Shown here: in pieces, positions 1 through 7,454 of the stretch
Numbering within the stretch: position 1 is the first letter of the stretch
Layout of the letters: the number at the start of each line of letters is the position of its first letter
From: an uncultured Collinsella sp.
Lineage (GTDB): Bacteria > Actinomycetota > Coriobacteriia > Coriobacteriales > Coriobacteriaceae
Direction: 5' to 3'
Assembly: GCA_934654515.1 (NCBI GenBank)
Contig: CAKUGA010000019.1
Span: forward strand, 1-22,139
Length of the DNA stretch: 22,139 bases
Made by a program: the position numbers and the translations under genes
The notes under the pieces: generated by a model
What the model saw: only the letters and a program-made list of their open reading frames with translations
Database searches by the model: none
What the model was told of the DNA's origin: nothing

Positions 1-263
1 AGCATAATATTGGTGCGTCCGGCCGAGAGCGTGCGCGTGGGATTGAACGATGCCAGGCGCTCGGCATTGGCCTCGCGATAGGCGAGCTGCTCGCGAATGT
101 CGTCCGCGGTGCTAGAGCGATAACCGCCAAAGAAGGGGGAGAGCTTGCCGACGCATTCTTTGCACAGGTAGCCTTCGTTGATCTTGGTCTTACCTAGAAG
201 TCCTAGCTCGGTACCGCAAATCGCGCACTCTTTCTTCTCGAACATCTTGTCAAAGAAGCCCAT
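1..263 (-). CDS. DUF4428 domain zinc-ribbon protein (5' part; runs off the left edge)
   Basis: The gene reads leftward and is cut by the window edge, leaving 87 codons of its N-terminus. The protein begins MGFFDKMFEKKECAICG and carries two CxxC pairs (C13/C16 and C34/C37), a small zinc ribbon of the DUF4428 type. After it comes a charged stretch with DDIREQLAYREANAERL. The start is well supported by GGGAGG six bases upstream. Proteins of this family often continue into a second domain that binds membrane or other proteins, but that part is outside the window. No function is established for the family. No signal peptide is visible, so it is probably cytoplasmic. Confidence 0.8.
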   Translation of the reverse strand, partial: MGFFDKMFEKKECAICGTELGLLGKTKINEGYLCKECVGKLSPFFGGYRSSTADDIREQLAYREANAERLASFNPTRTLSAGRTNIM

Positions 264-395
264 GGTTGCCTCCCATCAACAGGTAGCGTGTGTCACTTTT
301 GATGATGGGGGAGCGCGCGATCTTTCACGATACCCAGACGGCTCAAGAGGTCTCCACAACTGGGACACATGGCCCATTTTTCATCCCCAAATAAC

Positions 396-458
396 TTGCG
401 GTGAAATAGTTCCTAAATGGCGGCCTTAGAGGCCCAAACAGGAACTATTCCACCGCAA
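396..458. repeat. Palindromic intergenic repeat, family A, copy 1
   Basis: A 63-nt near-perfect hairpin. The outer arms TTGCGGTGAAATAGTTCCT and AGGAACTATTCCACCGCAA pair at 18 of 19 positions. Inside are unpaired AAAT and AAACAG tracts and a short inner stem GGCC-ttaga-GGCC. Two more copies are at 7182-7248 and 7277-7342. It lies in the 274-nt gap between the DUF4428 start and the DUF1593 stop. Confidence 0.85.
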
Positions 459-466
459 CTTCTGGG

Positions 467-506
467 TAGTCATTGGGGACGTTCTTAAACGACTAGTCGT
501 TGGAGA
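467..506. repeat. REP-like element with TTGGGGAC core, partial copy
   Basis: GTAGTCATTGGGGACGTTCT is followed by the palindrome ACGACTAGTCGT. The same opening is found at 13722 and, with a different continuation, at 21897. It appears truncated compared with the copy at 13722-13777, because the closing arm is missing. The rest of the gap up to the DUF1593 stop at 538 shows nothing recognisable. Confidence 0.7.
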
Positions 507-537
507 CAGTCTTTGACGAATGCGGGCCTGTCGCCTG

Positions 538-2049
538 CTACGCGACAGTAATGGCGACCTGGGCGTAGCGGGTGCAGGGGCGCTCGGCATGCGTTTGCAC
601 GGTAAGGGTGAGCACGAAGCGGTCGCCGGGCTGCGCGTCGGCGGGTACGGTGAACGTGGCGTCCGCCGCGCATTCCTGCCAGAGCGACAGATCTTGGGCG
701 CCCACATAGTGCGTTGGCGCCATGGCGACATCCCAATGCGCGTCGAAGCTCCTGCCATCGGGGTCGACGATGGTTGCTGCAAGAGCAACGCGCTCGCCGG
801 CTGTGGCGCTGCGGTCGTCCATGACCTCGGCAACATACGCCGGATGCGAGCAGGCCGCGGGCTCGTGGGCACACCACTGCGCACGGGCGGCGAAGTCCTC
901 TTGATAGCTCCGCAGGTAGGGATTGGGGTTGCCGTCCACCGGCGTTCCCATGGCGGCAAAACCGGCGGGCGCATTCGAATCGGGATGCCCGTCAAGGAAC
1001 ATGCGGCCGAGCAACGTGTCAAAGTCGCGGTTATCGATGCCGCGCAGGCCAAACGGCAGTAGCGGAATATAGGTCATCGAGTCGCCCTCGGCCATAAAAT
1101 CGCCGCGCTCAAACTGCAGGGCCGGCATGCCCTCTAAGCCCCAATCCAGACGGGCATGCTTGCCAAACTGAAAGCGCTCGGGCTCGTTTTCGTACACCTT
1201 GCCATCGCCGTAGAGCATATAGCGCGCCATAAGGGGGCCGTTGCCTTGGGTGAGATTCTGTGCAGGCCAGGGAGCCTGAAACAGCGGCAGCGTATCGGGC
1301 TGAGCCATCTTGGCATCAACGTAGCCGCCGTACATATAGGGCACGCACCAAAAGATGAGCTCGGGGAAGAGCTCGCGCCCATGGTCGAGCCACGAATTGT
1401 CCTGCCCCACGCCATCGGCAACGCCCATCACGCGCACCTTCTGATAGACACGCTGCTGCACGGAAGGCCACTCAGGCGTATCGCGATATCGCTCAGCAAT
1501 ACTCATCAGGGCGCGAACAATCGTATTCATACCGCCCCAACTAAGCAGCCAAAGCGTGCGCGGATCATCATCCAAAATCGCTTGAGCAATCACGCGCGAA
1601 CCTTCAGTCTCCTCGCGCACATCGCCCTCAAAGGCAACATTCCCAACAAAGGTACGCTCAATCATCTGAGCCGGCGAGGGAAACGGCGGCTCGCCGGCCG
1701 CAGTCGCATTAGCCTGCAACTGCGGCCAAGCCTGGGCATATTCATTACTCCAGAGACTCTCAATCCAATGCTCAGGAAACGGTCGATACTCACGAAGCTC
1801 CCCAGCCAGCGGATCAGGCTCATGAGGCACAACATCCCACTCATAAGAGCGACGCCCTTTAGTTCGCCAACGCGGATTCACCTCACCGAGCGTATGGACG
1901 CCATCCCCAAGAAAGTGATACTGCGAAGCCGTATACACCACAGCCTGCACGTCAATCAAGTTAAGATACAGAGCCAAATGAACGAGCGAGTTCATATCAT
2001 CGACTTCCATATCAGTAGTAACAATCACCCGAGTCAAATTCTGGGACAT
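538..2049 (-). CDS. DUF1593 protein (nucleoside hydrolase-like fold, Sde182-type)
   Basis: The protein has 503 residues. The N-terminus reads RVIVTTDMEVDD, with D13, E15, D17 and D18 resembling the metal-binding DxDxxxDD loop of nucleoside hydrolases; DUF1593 is related to that fold. Residues 1 to about 330 form this domain, including LWLLSWGGMNTIVRAL and NSWLDHG segments. The last ~90 residues look like a small beta-sandwich, as in the C-terminal domain of Sde182-like cellulose-binding proteins. The start at 2049 is preferred over an upstream ATG at 2073 because GGAG lies eight bases before it. There is no signal peptide, so it is likely cytoplasmic. It lies downstream of an alpha/beta hydrolase on the same strand, 266 bases away, with a large hairpin between them. 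The substrate is unknown; cleavage of a glycosidic bond is an inference from the fold. Confidence 0.8.
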   Translation of the reverse strand: MSQNLTRVIVTTDMEVDDMNSLVHLALYLNLIDVQAVVYTASQYHFLGDGVHTLGEVNPRWRTKGRRSYEWDVVPHEPDPLAGELREYRPFPEHWIESLWSNEYAQAWPQLQANATAAGEPPFPSPAQMIERTFVGNVAFEGDVREETEGSRVIAQAILDDDPRTLWLLSWGGMNTIVRALMSIAERYRDTPEWPSVQQRVYQKVRVMGVADGVGQDNSWLDHGRELFPELIFWCVPYMYGGYVDAKMAQPDTLPLFQAPWPAQNLTQGNGPLMARYMLYGDGKVYENEPERFQFGKHARLDWGLEGMPALQFERGDFMAEGDSMTYIPLLPFGLRGIDNRDFDTLLGRMFLDGHPDSNAPAGFAAMGTPVDGNPNPYLRSYQEDFAARAQWCAHEPAACSHPAYVAEVMDDRSATAGERVALAATIVDPDGRSFDAHWDVAMAPTHYVGAQDLSLWQECAADATFTVPADAQPGDRFVLTLTVQTHAERPCTRYAQVAITVA

Positions 2050-2179
2050 AAAAACAGCTCCAACCAAAATCATTTCAGCCAGTTACGCGCAAGGCAAGAC
2101 GGGACCCCACGCCCTCATCGCCGTCAACCCGGCGGCCCGCCGGAAGCGCTCGCCCAGGGTCTACAGCAACGTCAACGCA

Positions 2180-2304
2180 GCGGGGCCGAGGGCTTACCTC
2201 TGAAAATATTCCGCAGGGGGCGGCCCGGTTGTACAGCGCGAAGCGCGTGGTGCAACCGGGCCGCATGCCCGAGGACATTATCAGAGGTAAGCCCTCGGCC
2301 CCGC
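2180..2304. repeat. 125-nt nested hairpin between two minus-strand genes
   Basis: The outer arms 2180-2203 and 2281-2304 (starting GCGGGGCCGAGGGCTTACC) are perfect complements over 24 bp. Within them, GCGGCCCGGTTG (2220-2231) and CAACCGGGCCGC (2253-2264) form a second perfect 12-bp stem, capped by GCGC-gaa-GCGC. The element fills the gap between the hydrolase stop and the DUF1593 start. It could act as a strong terminator-like barrier or a palindromic mobile element. No T-run follows it on either strand. Confidence 0.85.
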
Positions 2305-2315
2305 GCCGGGAAAGA

Positions 2316-3653
2316 TTACTTATCGACCCTGGCCGACCACTCCCAGCAGCCCACCGGCTCGCCGTCGATGAGTACGTTGCCCCCGTCGAAGTCTTGATAA
2401 CACAGGTCGTTGAATTGGTGGATCCACACGCCATGGTTGAACGTCTTCTTGGGCGAACCGTCGGCCTCGCGGTAGCGCCCGGTCAGGTCCTCGACATGGC
2501 TAAAGTACGTGAGGTGCACGTTGGCGCCGGCGGCGCGCAGACGAGCCGTGAGCGGCAGCACGGTCTCCTGCGGAGACACGAGCTCGTCGCCCTTGGAGTG
2601 CGTAAACCACAGCGGCGTCTTGGCCAGGGCGGCGACGTCCTCGTCCGTGGCGTTGTACCACGGCGCGCAGCAGGGAAGGCCCGCGGCGAAGAAATCGGGG
2701 TAGTCGGCGCACAGGCGCAGCGTCATAAAGCCGCCGTTGGACAGGCCGGCGACCACGATGCGGTCGGTGTCGATGCGGTCGGCGTGCTCGGCGACAAACT
2801 CGTCAATGAGCGCCTTGAGCACGGGGGAGTAGATGCTCTGGTTGGAGTGGCCGAGCTGCTCGACGCCGTTGTCCATCCAAAATGTGGGCGACTGCGGCAC
2901 GAGCACCCAAGCAAAGCCGCCAAAATAGCGCTGAATCTGCGCCTGGCTGATGGCCGTCACGCGGTTGCCGATATAGGCGCGCGTGGCACCCTCGCCCTGC
3001 GTGGTGCCCTTGCCCTCGCCGGCGCCGTGCAGGTACACCACGAGCGGGGCCTTTTGGGGCACGACTGTGGCCTCGGGCGCGAAGGGATTGAAGCATGCCG
3101 AGTCCTCGGCCTTAAAGCTCGGCTCAAAGAAGCCGTACTCGAGTGCGATGCCATTGACGGCGGTCTTTTGCGTGGCGTTGCTCCAGCCTTTGAGCGCAGG
3201 GCAGATGTCGCCGCGGCAGGCGTCAAAGACCAGACCGCAGGTGGGGTCGTCGCCGTCGTTGCCGGGAAGGGCTGCGAGCTGCGTGATGCGCAGCTGGTCA
3301 TCGAGCATGTGCGAGCCCATCACGCCGCCCTCGATGGTCTTGGTCAGGCGCTGCTCGGCGACCTCGAGCGCCACGTGGGTGCCAAAGGCGAGCTTACGGC
3401 CACACTCATCGCACGGATAGGCGGCGAGCACATCGACGTAGCCCACAGAAGGCGCGGCGTGGTCGGCGCCGCGCTCCTTGCGCATCAGGACCTCGCCCGA
3501 GCGCTCGTGGCGCTCTACATATATATGGAAGGAGTTCGCGTCAATGTCGTTGGTGCGCACGGTGCACGGCAAATCGAGCACGACTTTGCTGATCCAGGGG
3601 CCAAAGTCGCCCAAGGTGGTGACGGTTGCATAGGTGCACGATTTGAGTTCCAT
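2316..3653 (-). CDS. Alpha/beta hydrolase, prolyl oligopeptidase/esterase type
   Basis: The protein has 445 residues. The nucleophile elbow is GLSNGG with Ser305; likely triad partners are Asp356 (KGDELVSP) and His407 (NHGVW). PLVVYLHGAGEGKGTT supplies the oxyanion-hole HG motif. The first ~150 residues look like an Ig-like beta domain, as in EstA-type esterases. The start at 3653 has a strong AAAGGAGG six bases upstream; the frame is open further upstream but without a ribosome site. With that start there is no signal peptide, so it acts in the cytoplasm, perhaps removing ester groups from imported glycosides; the substrate is inferred. Many cysteines are present, including a CDEC pair near the N-terminal third. 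It is divergent from the PTS gene and shares the TAAAC-rich control region. Confidence 0.82.
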   Translation of the reverse strand: MELKSCTYATVTTLGDFGPWISKVVLDLPCTVRTNDIDANSFHIYVERHERSGEVLMRKERGADHAAPSVGYVDVLAAYPCDECGRKLAFGTHVALEVAEQRLTKTIEGGVMGSHMLDDQLRITQLAALPGNDGDDPTCGLVFDACRGDICPALKGWSNATQKTAVNGIALEYGFFEPSFKAEDSACFNPFAPEATVVPQKAPLVVYLHGAGEGKGTTQGEGATRAYIGNRVTAISQAQIQRYFGGFAWVLVPQSPTFWMDNGVEQLGHSNQSIYSPVLKALIDEFVAEHADRIDTDRIVVAGLSNGGFMTLRLCADYPDFFAAGLPCCAPWYNATDEDVAALAKTPLWFTHSKGDELVSPQETVLPLTARLRAAGANVHLTYFSHVEDLTGRYREADGSPKKTFNHGVWIHQFNDLCYQDFDGGNVLIDGEPVGCWEWSARVDK

Positions 3654-3702
3654 GAGCTGCCTCCTTTGCGCCGCGAGCGGTAAACATCTGCGGCAATACA
3701 AT

Positions 3703-3716
3703 CTAAACATGTTTAG
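3703..3716. promoter_or_regulatory. Perfect palindromic operator candidate
   Basis: CTAAACATGTTTAG is a perfect 14-bp palindrome, 50 bases upstream of the hydrolase start, where a repressor could block its transcription. Confidence 0.5.
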
Positions 3717-3972
3717 TTTAATACAGAATTGCAGAACGTGCAGATGAACTCGGTAAACGGTCGAATTGAACACCCAATGAACTACTAAACGTATGTTTAC
3801 TACCGTCTATCAGGGCTTTTGTTAAGACATCAACAAGGCTATGAGGTTCTAGTTAAAGGAAAAACCCACGTAAACAGCCATATAGCTAAACGTTGGCAAA
3901 GAGACGGTCCTCATCCATTTAGATACGTTCACCCCCGATTTCCTACCGTTCACCGGACTATAGACGGCAAAA

Positions 3973-4002
3973 TTGCCACAAATTAGGCGTTCCGTGTAAA
4001 CT
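3973..4002 (+). promoter_or_regulatory. Possible sigma-70 promoter for the PTS gene
   Basis: TTGCCA (3973-3978) and TAAACT (3997-4002) are 18 bases apart. They are the best -35/-10 pair found upstream of the EIIBC gene. Transcription would begin near 4009, directly beside the inverted GTAAAC site at 4021-4037, which is well placed to block RNA polymerase. Confidence 0.4.
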
Positions 4003-4020
4003 AAAGCCCGTAAACGTTCA

Positions 4021-4037
4021 GTAAACACCTTGTTTAC
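4021..4037. promoter_or_regulatory. Inverted GTAAAC operator candidate
   Basis: GTAAAC-accTT-GTTTAC is a 17-bp inverted repeat just downstream of the predicted transcription start of the PTS gene. Another half-site, CGTAAACG, lies immediately before it. Confidence 0.45.
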
Positions 4038-4052
4038 GACAGCGTGTCCAAG

Positions 4053-4120
4053 GGCTCGGCAACCGTAAGGGGTTATAGTCGCCGAGCCAAAGGCGTGCCC
4101 GCATCTAGGTAATCGGGCAC
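4053..4120 (+). promoter_or_regulatory. Two consecutive leader hairpins before the PTS gene
   Basis: GGCTCGGC (4053-4060) pairs with GCCGAGCC (4081-4088), with an inner AACC/GGTT pairing. GTGCCCG (4095-4101) pairs with CGGGCAC (4114-4120). Both lie in the predicted 5' leader of the PTS mRNA, and the second ends about ten bases before the ribosome site GGGGAGGGG. They may tune translation or mRNA stability. No BglG/LicT-type antiterminator sequence was recognised. Confidence 0.45.
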
Positions 4121-4143
4121 ACGAAGATATGGGGAGGGGTCCC

Positions 4144-5571
4144 ATGGCAGTAGATAACAAGCAGATTGCCACCGATGTCCTCGAGCTCGTGGGTGGTGCG
4201 GAAAACGTCACCATCGCCACCAACTGCATGACGCGCCTGCGTCTGACGCTCAAGGATAACAGCAAGGCCGACGTGGAGAAGATCAAGAAGGTTAAGGGTG
4301 TTCTGGGTTGTCAGTTCTCCGGTAGCCAGCTCCAGGTCATCATCGGCCAGAACGTGCCCAAGGTGCTCGACGAGTTCGTCGCCATCTCCGGTGTTACGAG
4401 GGGTGCGGCCGTCGAGGAGAACCTCGATGCCGACAAGCCCAAGGAGAAGTTGACCCCTAAGGGCGTCTGGAACGCAGTTCTCGACTATCTCTCCGGCACG
4501 ATGACTCAGCTCATTCCGCTGATCATGGCCGCCGGTCTGTTCCGCACCTTTGCAGTTGTCCTCGGCCCCCAGGTCTTTGGTCTGCTGAGCGACACCGACC
4601 CGACGTACACGTTCTTTAACACGACGCTCTACGAGGCCGGTTTCTACTTCCTGCCGATCTTCCTGGGCTACGCCGCCGCAAAGAAGCTCGGCGCCAGCCC
4701 CATGCTCGGCATGCTGAGCGGCGCTATCCTCATTGCACCCAGCATCATCTCCGCTGCTGCTGAAGGTGGCGCCATCAGCGTCTACGGTTATCAGATGACC
4801 GCGACCAACTATTCCCAGACCGTTCTTCCCATCATGCTGACGATTCCGGTTCTGGCAGTTGTCGAGAAGTTCATGAAGAAGCACGTCCCCGACGTCCTCT
4901 CCACGCTGTTTGCTCCGTTCTTCACGATGATCGTCGTTGTCCCCATCATGTTCATCGCTCTTGCCCCCGTTGGTAACCTCCTTGGTCAGGGCATCGCCGC
5001 ACTCCTCTTTGGCCTGCAGAACATGGGCGGCATCTTCACCACGCTCGCTATGATGATCCTCGGCGCCTTCTGGCAGCTCTTCGTGGTCGCCGGCATGCAC
5101 ATGCCCGTCATCATGCTCGCCCAGGTGCAGATCCTCCAGGTCGGCAGCGACCCGTTCCTCTTCGTTGCTACCAACTGCGCTATGACCGCTGTCTGGGGCT
5201 GCGCTATCGGTGCCTTCCTCCGCATCCGCAATAAGGAGGAGAAGGGCCTCTGCGCCGGCTACGTGGTGTCCGCACTCCTCGGTGGCGTTACCGAGCCCGC
5301 GCTCTTCGGTACCATCCTGCGCTTCCGTCGCACCATGATCGGCATGATCATCGGCGGTGCCGCTGGTGCCCTCGTCTCCTCGCTGCTCCACGTTACCCTC
5401 TACGTTGGCGCCATGGCGACGAACTTCCTGGTCTTCCTGGGTTATCTCCAGGGCGGCATGGAGAACACCATCTGCGCCATCATCGGCATGGTTGTCGCCT
5501 GCGTCGTGGCTGCTGTGGTGGTCTACTTCACCGGCTTCTCCAAGGAGGAGCTCGCCGAGATGGAGGCCTAA
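4144..5571 (+). CDS. PTS beta-glucoside-type transporter subunit EIIBC
   Basis: The protein has 475 residues. Residues 1-90 are the EIIB domain with the phosphorylated Cys28 in ATNCMTRLRL. A short linker is followed by a membrane EIIC domain of about ten helices (110-465), which contains the GGVTEPALFG motif at residues 380-389 typical of the glucose/beta-glucoside superfamily. It imports a sugar and phosphorylates it during transport. There is no fused EIIA domain, unlike BglF; the stand-alone EIIA at 20390 is a natural partner. The start at 4144 has GGGGAGGGG upstream, whereas an in-frame ATG at 4129 would overlap that site. The exact sugar is not readable; nearby glycosidases suggest a beta-glucoside. 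Confidence 0.92.
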   Translation: MAVDNKQIATDVLELVGGAENVTIATNCMTRLRLTLKDNSKADVEKIKKVKGVLGCQFSGSQLQVIIGQNVPKVLDEFVAISGVTRGAAVEENLDADKPKEKLTPKGVWNAVLDYLSGTMTQLIPLIMAAGLFRTFAVVLGPQVFGLLSDTDPTYTFFNTTLYEAGFYFLPIFLGYAAAKKLGASPMLGMLSGAILIAPSIISAAAEGGAISVYGYQMTATNYSQTVLPIMLTIPVLAVVEKFMKKHVPDVLSTLFAPFFTMIVVVPIMFIALAPVGNLLGQGIAALLFGLQNMGGIFTTLAMMILGAFWQLFVVAGMHMPVIMLAQVQILQVGSDPFLFVATNCAMTAVWGCAIGAFLRIRNKEEKGLCAGYVVSALLGGVTEPALFGTILRFRRTMIGMIIGGAAGALVSSLLHVTLYVGAMATNFLVFLGYLQGGMENTICAIIGMVVACVVAAVVVYFTGFSKEELAEMEA

Positions 5572-5612
5572 GGCCAAGCCATTCGGTCGACTACGACCTT
5601 ACCTACACGACA

Positions 5613-5649
5613 GGGCCCCGTCAGGCGCAAGCCCGGCGGGGCCCTTCTT
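5613..5649 (+). terminator. Terminator-like hairpin after the PTS gene
   Basis: GGGCCCCG (5613-5620) pairs with CGGGGCCC (5637-5644) and is followed by TTCTT. The T-run is weak, so partial read-through into the next gene is possible. Confidence 0.65.
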
Positions 5650-5782
5650 GCAAGGTAGACTGGAGTGGGCGAATAGTGACCGCCTGCCGGGGCTTGCTAA
5701 GCGACAGGGGCTTTTGCACCAGGGGTTTCCGCGAAAGCTTCTGCCGGTTCGCAATTCCTTTATCGAGCGAAAGGACATGCAG

Positions 5783-7096
5783 ATGAGTTTGGGAAAGCTG
5801 ACCGTCAACGGTCGTCAGGACGGTTTTTTGTGCGAGGGCAAGCCGTTCTTTTGGTTTGCCGACACGTGCTGGAGCGCATTTACCAGCATTCCCGAGGCCG
5901 ACTGGGATTACTATCTGACCCGCCGCGCCGAGCAGGGCATGAACGTGCTGCAGATCAACACGCTGCCGCAGTGGGATCGCTGCTGCCCCGATCTGGGTAT
6001 TTGGCCTTATGCCAGCGAGGATGGCGTGCACTTTGATTGGCCCCGGCCCAACCAGGCCTATTGGGACCGCGCCGCTGCCATGTGCCGCGCTGCCGTCGAG
6101 CACGGCATTCGCCCGGCGCTCGTGCTCATGTGGTGCAACTACGTGCCCGGTACCTGGGGTGCCAAGATTGCCGAGCGTTGCGGTGCCGAGGTCATGCCGC
6201 GCGAGGAGGTCCGTGCCCATGTTGCCCGCGTCGTCGAGAACCTGGGCGAGTTCGATCCCGTCTATGTGGTGACGGGCGACACGGACTTTGCCGGTGACGA
6301 GGCGATTGCCTATTACGAGGATGCGCTCGACGAGGTTGCAAAGCGCGCGCCCGAGGCTCTGCGTACCATGCACATCAACCGCGGAAACCGCACGATTCCC
6401 GCGCAGTATCTGGACCGTCTGGACTTCTACATGTTCCAGCCCGGCCACAACTACGAGGGCCAGCCCGAGGCCTGGCGCCTGCCGCAGGACTTTATCGCCA
6501 ACTATCCCAAAAAGCCCATGGTCAATTCCGAGCCCTGCTATGAGCAGATGGGCGCGAGCCGCAACGTGTACTGGCGTTTTACCGCGCAGGATTGCCGCGC
6601 GAGCGTGTGGTCGTCGATCCTTGCCGGTGCCAGCGCGGGCGTGACCTACGGAGCGCATGGCGTGTGGAACTGGCAGACCAGCAAGAGCCAGGGCTCGGTG
6701 CTGGGCGAGGGCTTCGACATGCCGTTCCGCTGGCAGGAGTGCCTGCAGTTTGCGGGTGTGTGGGACTTTGCCGCCATCGAGCACGTGCTTGCCGGCCTGG
6801 GTGCCACGGCGTGCGATGACGCCCTTGCCGTGGTTCCCGCGCAGGAGCTGCTCGACGATGCGCGCGAGGCCATCCGCGTGGCGCGTATCGGCGATCGAGT
6901 CGTCACCTATCTGCCGTGCACCACGGCGCTTACATTTAAGCTCGATAGTGCGCGCGGCTGGTCGGCGACGGCCCTCGACATGGAGGCCAAGCGCATTGCC
7001 AAACTGCCCGTTCGCGATAACGGCGACGGCACCGTGCGCGTGGCTCAGCATCCCTTTGAGCACGATGCTCTGGTGATCCTGACCCCCGAGCACTAA
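5783..7096 (+). CDS. DUF4038 glycoside hydrolase (GH140/apiosidase-like)
   Basis: The protein has 437 residues. It opens with LTVNGRQDGFLCEGKPFFWFADTCW, the usual start of DUF4038 barrels (quoted in part: KPFFWFADTCW at about residues 19-29). RAEQGMNVLQIN and VVTGDTDF fit the (beta/alpha)8 core. Later segments NSEPCYE and GVTYGAHGVWNW match the conserved C-terminal half of the barrel, followed by a small beta domain ending DALVILTPE. Known relatives in GH140 cut apiose from plant pectin; here the enzyme lacks a signal peptide and probably acts on an imported glycoside, which is an inference. The start at 5783 has AAAGGA seven bases upstream; ATG 5777 is too close. It lies 211 bases after the PTS gene, beyond a terminator-like hairpin. 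TTGCAA-N18-AATAGT at 5648-5677 could be its own promoter. Confidence 0.8.
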   Translation: MSLGKLTVNGRQDGFLCEGKPFFWFADTCWSAFTSIPEADWDYYLTRRAEQGMNVLQINTLPQWDRCCPDLGIWPYASEDGVHFDWPRPNQAYWDRAAAMCRAAVEHGIRPALVLMWCNYVPGTWGAKIAERCGAEVMPREEVRAHVARVVENLGEFDPVYVVTGDTDFAGDEAIAYYEDALDEVAKRAPEALRTMHINRGNRTIPAQYLDRLDFYMFQPGHNYEGQPEAWRLPQDFIANYPKKPMVNSEPCYEQMGASRNVYWRFTAQDCRASVWSSILAGASAGVTYGAHGVWNWQTSKSQGSVLGEGFDMPFRWQECLQFAGVWDFAAIEHVLAGLGATACDDALAVVPAQELLDDAREAIRVARIGDRVVTYLPCTTALTFKLDSARGWSATALDMEAKRIAKLPVRDNGDGTVRVAQHPFEHDALVILTPEH

Positions 7097-7181
7097 CGCC
7101 CGAGCCCCAACACCGAGTTTCTCCCTCGGCCCGGGTACCTCCCTCCCTTTCTCCGACATCAACAACCCAGTCCCCTTTATA

Positions 7182-7248
7182 AGTTGCGGTGGAATAGTTC
7201 CTAAATGACAGCCCGGGCCGGCCAAACAGGAACTATTCCACCGCAGCT
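7182..7248. repeat. Palindromic intergenic repeat, family A, copy 2
   Basis: AGTTGCGGTGGAATAGTTCC pairs with its complement ending at 7248 with one mismatch. The inner AAAT and AAACAG tracts of the family are kept, with an inner stem built on GCCCGGGCCGGC. It is in tandem with copy 3, 28 bases away, in the gap between the DUF4038 gene and the LuxR-type gene. Confidence 0.85.
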
Positions 7249-7276
7249 GAGCGCGCGATCGGAGAAGGGCTCCTTT

Positions 7277-7342
7277 AGTTGCGGTGAAATACGGTCTAAA
7301 TCCAGCCTTTTGGCTGTAAACAGTCCGTATTCCACCGCAACT
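7277..7342. repeat. Palindromic intergenic repeat, family A, copy 3 (diverged)
   Basis: It has the same ends (AGTTGCGGTGAAATA and TATTCCACCGCAACT), but the next stem segment is CGGTCT/AGTCCG instead of GTTCCT/AGGAAC. The inner stem is CAGCC-tttt-GGCTG. Both changes mostly keep base pairing, as expected if the folded form matters. Confidence 0.8.
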
Positions 7343-7346
7343 GCTG

Positions 7347-7377
7347 TTGAGGGCGGTTGAGGTCTGATGTGTAATAC
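7347..7377 (+). promoter_or_regulatory. Weak promoter candidate for the LuxR-type gene
   Basis: TTGAGG (7347-7352) and TAATAC (7372-7377) are 19 bases apart, directly after palindrome copy 3. The leader to the start at 7455 would be about 70 bases. Confidence 0.25.
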
Positions 7378-7454
7378 TTCCGGCATCGCGTGTGTAGTAA
7401 GACCCGTTCTCCATTAAAATGGTTCTCCGGACATCTAAGCGGGTGGGGGTTACC

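Larger units (their letters stand above)
3680..4037. promoter_or_regulatory. Divergent control region with repeated TAAAC half-sites
   Basis: This 490-bp gap is richer in A+T than its surroundings. It holds about ten TAAAC/GTTTA motifs, near 3681, 3704, 3711, 3754, 3787, 3795, 3871, 3887, 3997, 4011, 4022 and 4032. Several are paired as inverted repeats: CTAAACATGTTTAG, TAAACGTATGTTTA and GTAAACaccttGTTTAC. The pattern fits binding sites for one repeatedly bound regulator controlling the hydrolase and PTS genes. The regulator cannot be named from sequence. Confidence 0.55.

Noticed and set aside
1156..2397. 413-codon plus-strand frame opposite the DUF1593 gene
   Set aside because: It is antisense to a gene with clear start, ribosome site and metal-binding motif, and crosses the repeat at 2180-2304.
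2229..3683. 484-codon plus-strand frame opposite the alpha/beta hydrolase
   Set aside because: It starts inside the 125-nt palindrome and is antisense to a gene with a complete GxSxG and triad layout.
4074..4079. TATAGT as a -10 box close to the PTS gene
   Set aside because: There is no acceptable -35 at the right distance, and it lies inside the leader hairpin at 4053-4088.
4105..5577. Long open frame (490 codons) on the minus strand opposite the PTS gene
   Set aside because: It is antisense to a clear EIIBC gene; the protein is rich in His, Asp and Glu in a way typical of reverse reading of GC-rich codons. It has no family motif.
7182..7342. CRISPR array from the tandem palindromes
   Set aside because: There are only two diverged copies, each about 67 nt and fully palindromic, with a 28-nt gap and no cas genes.
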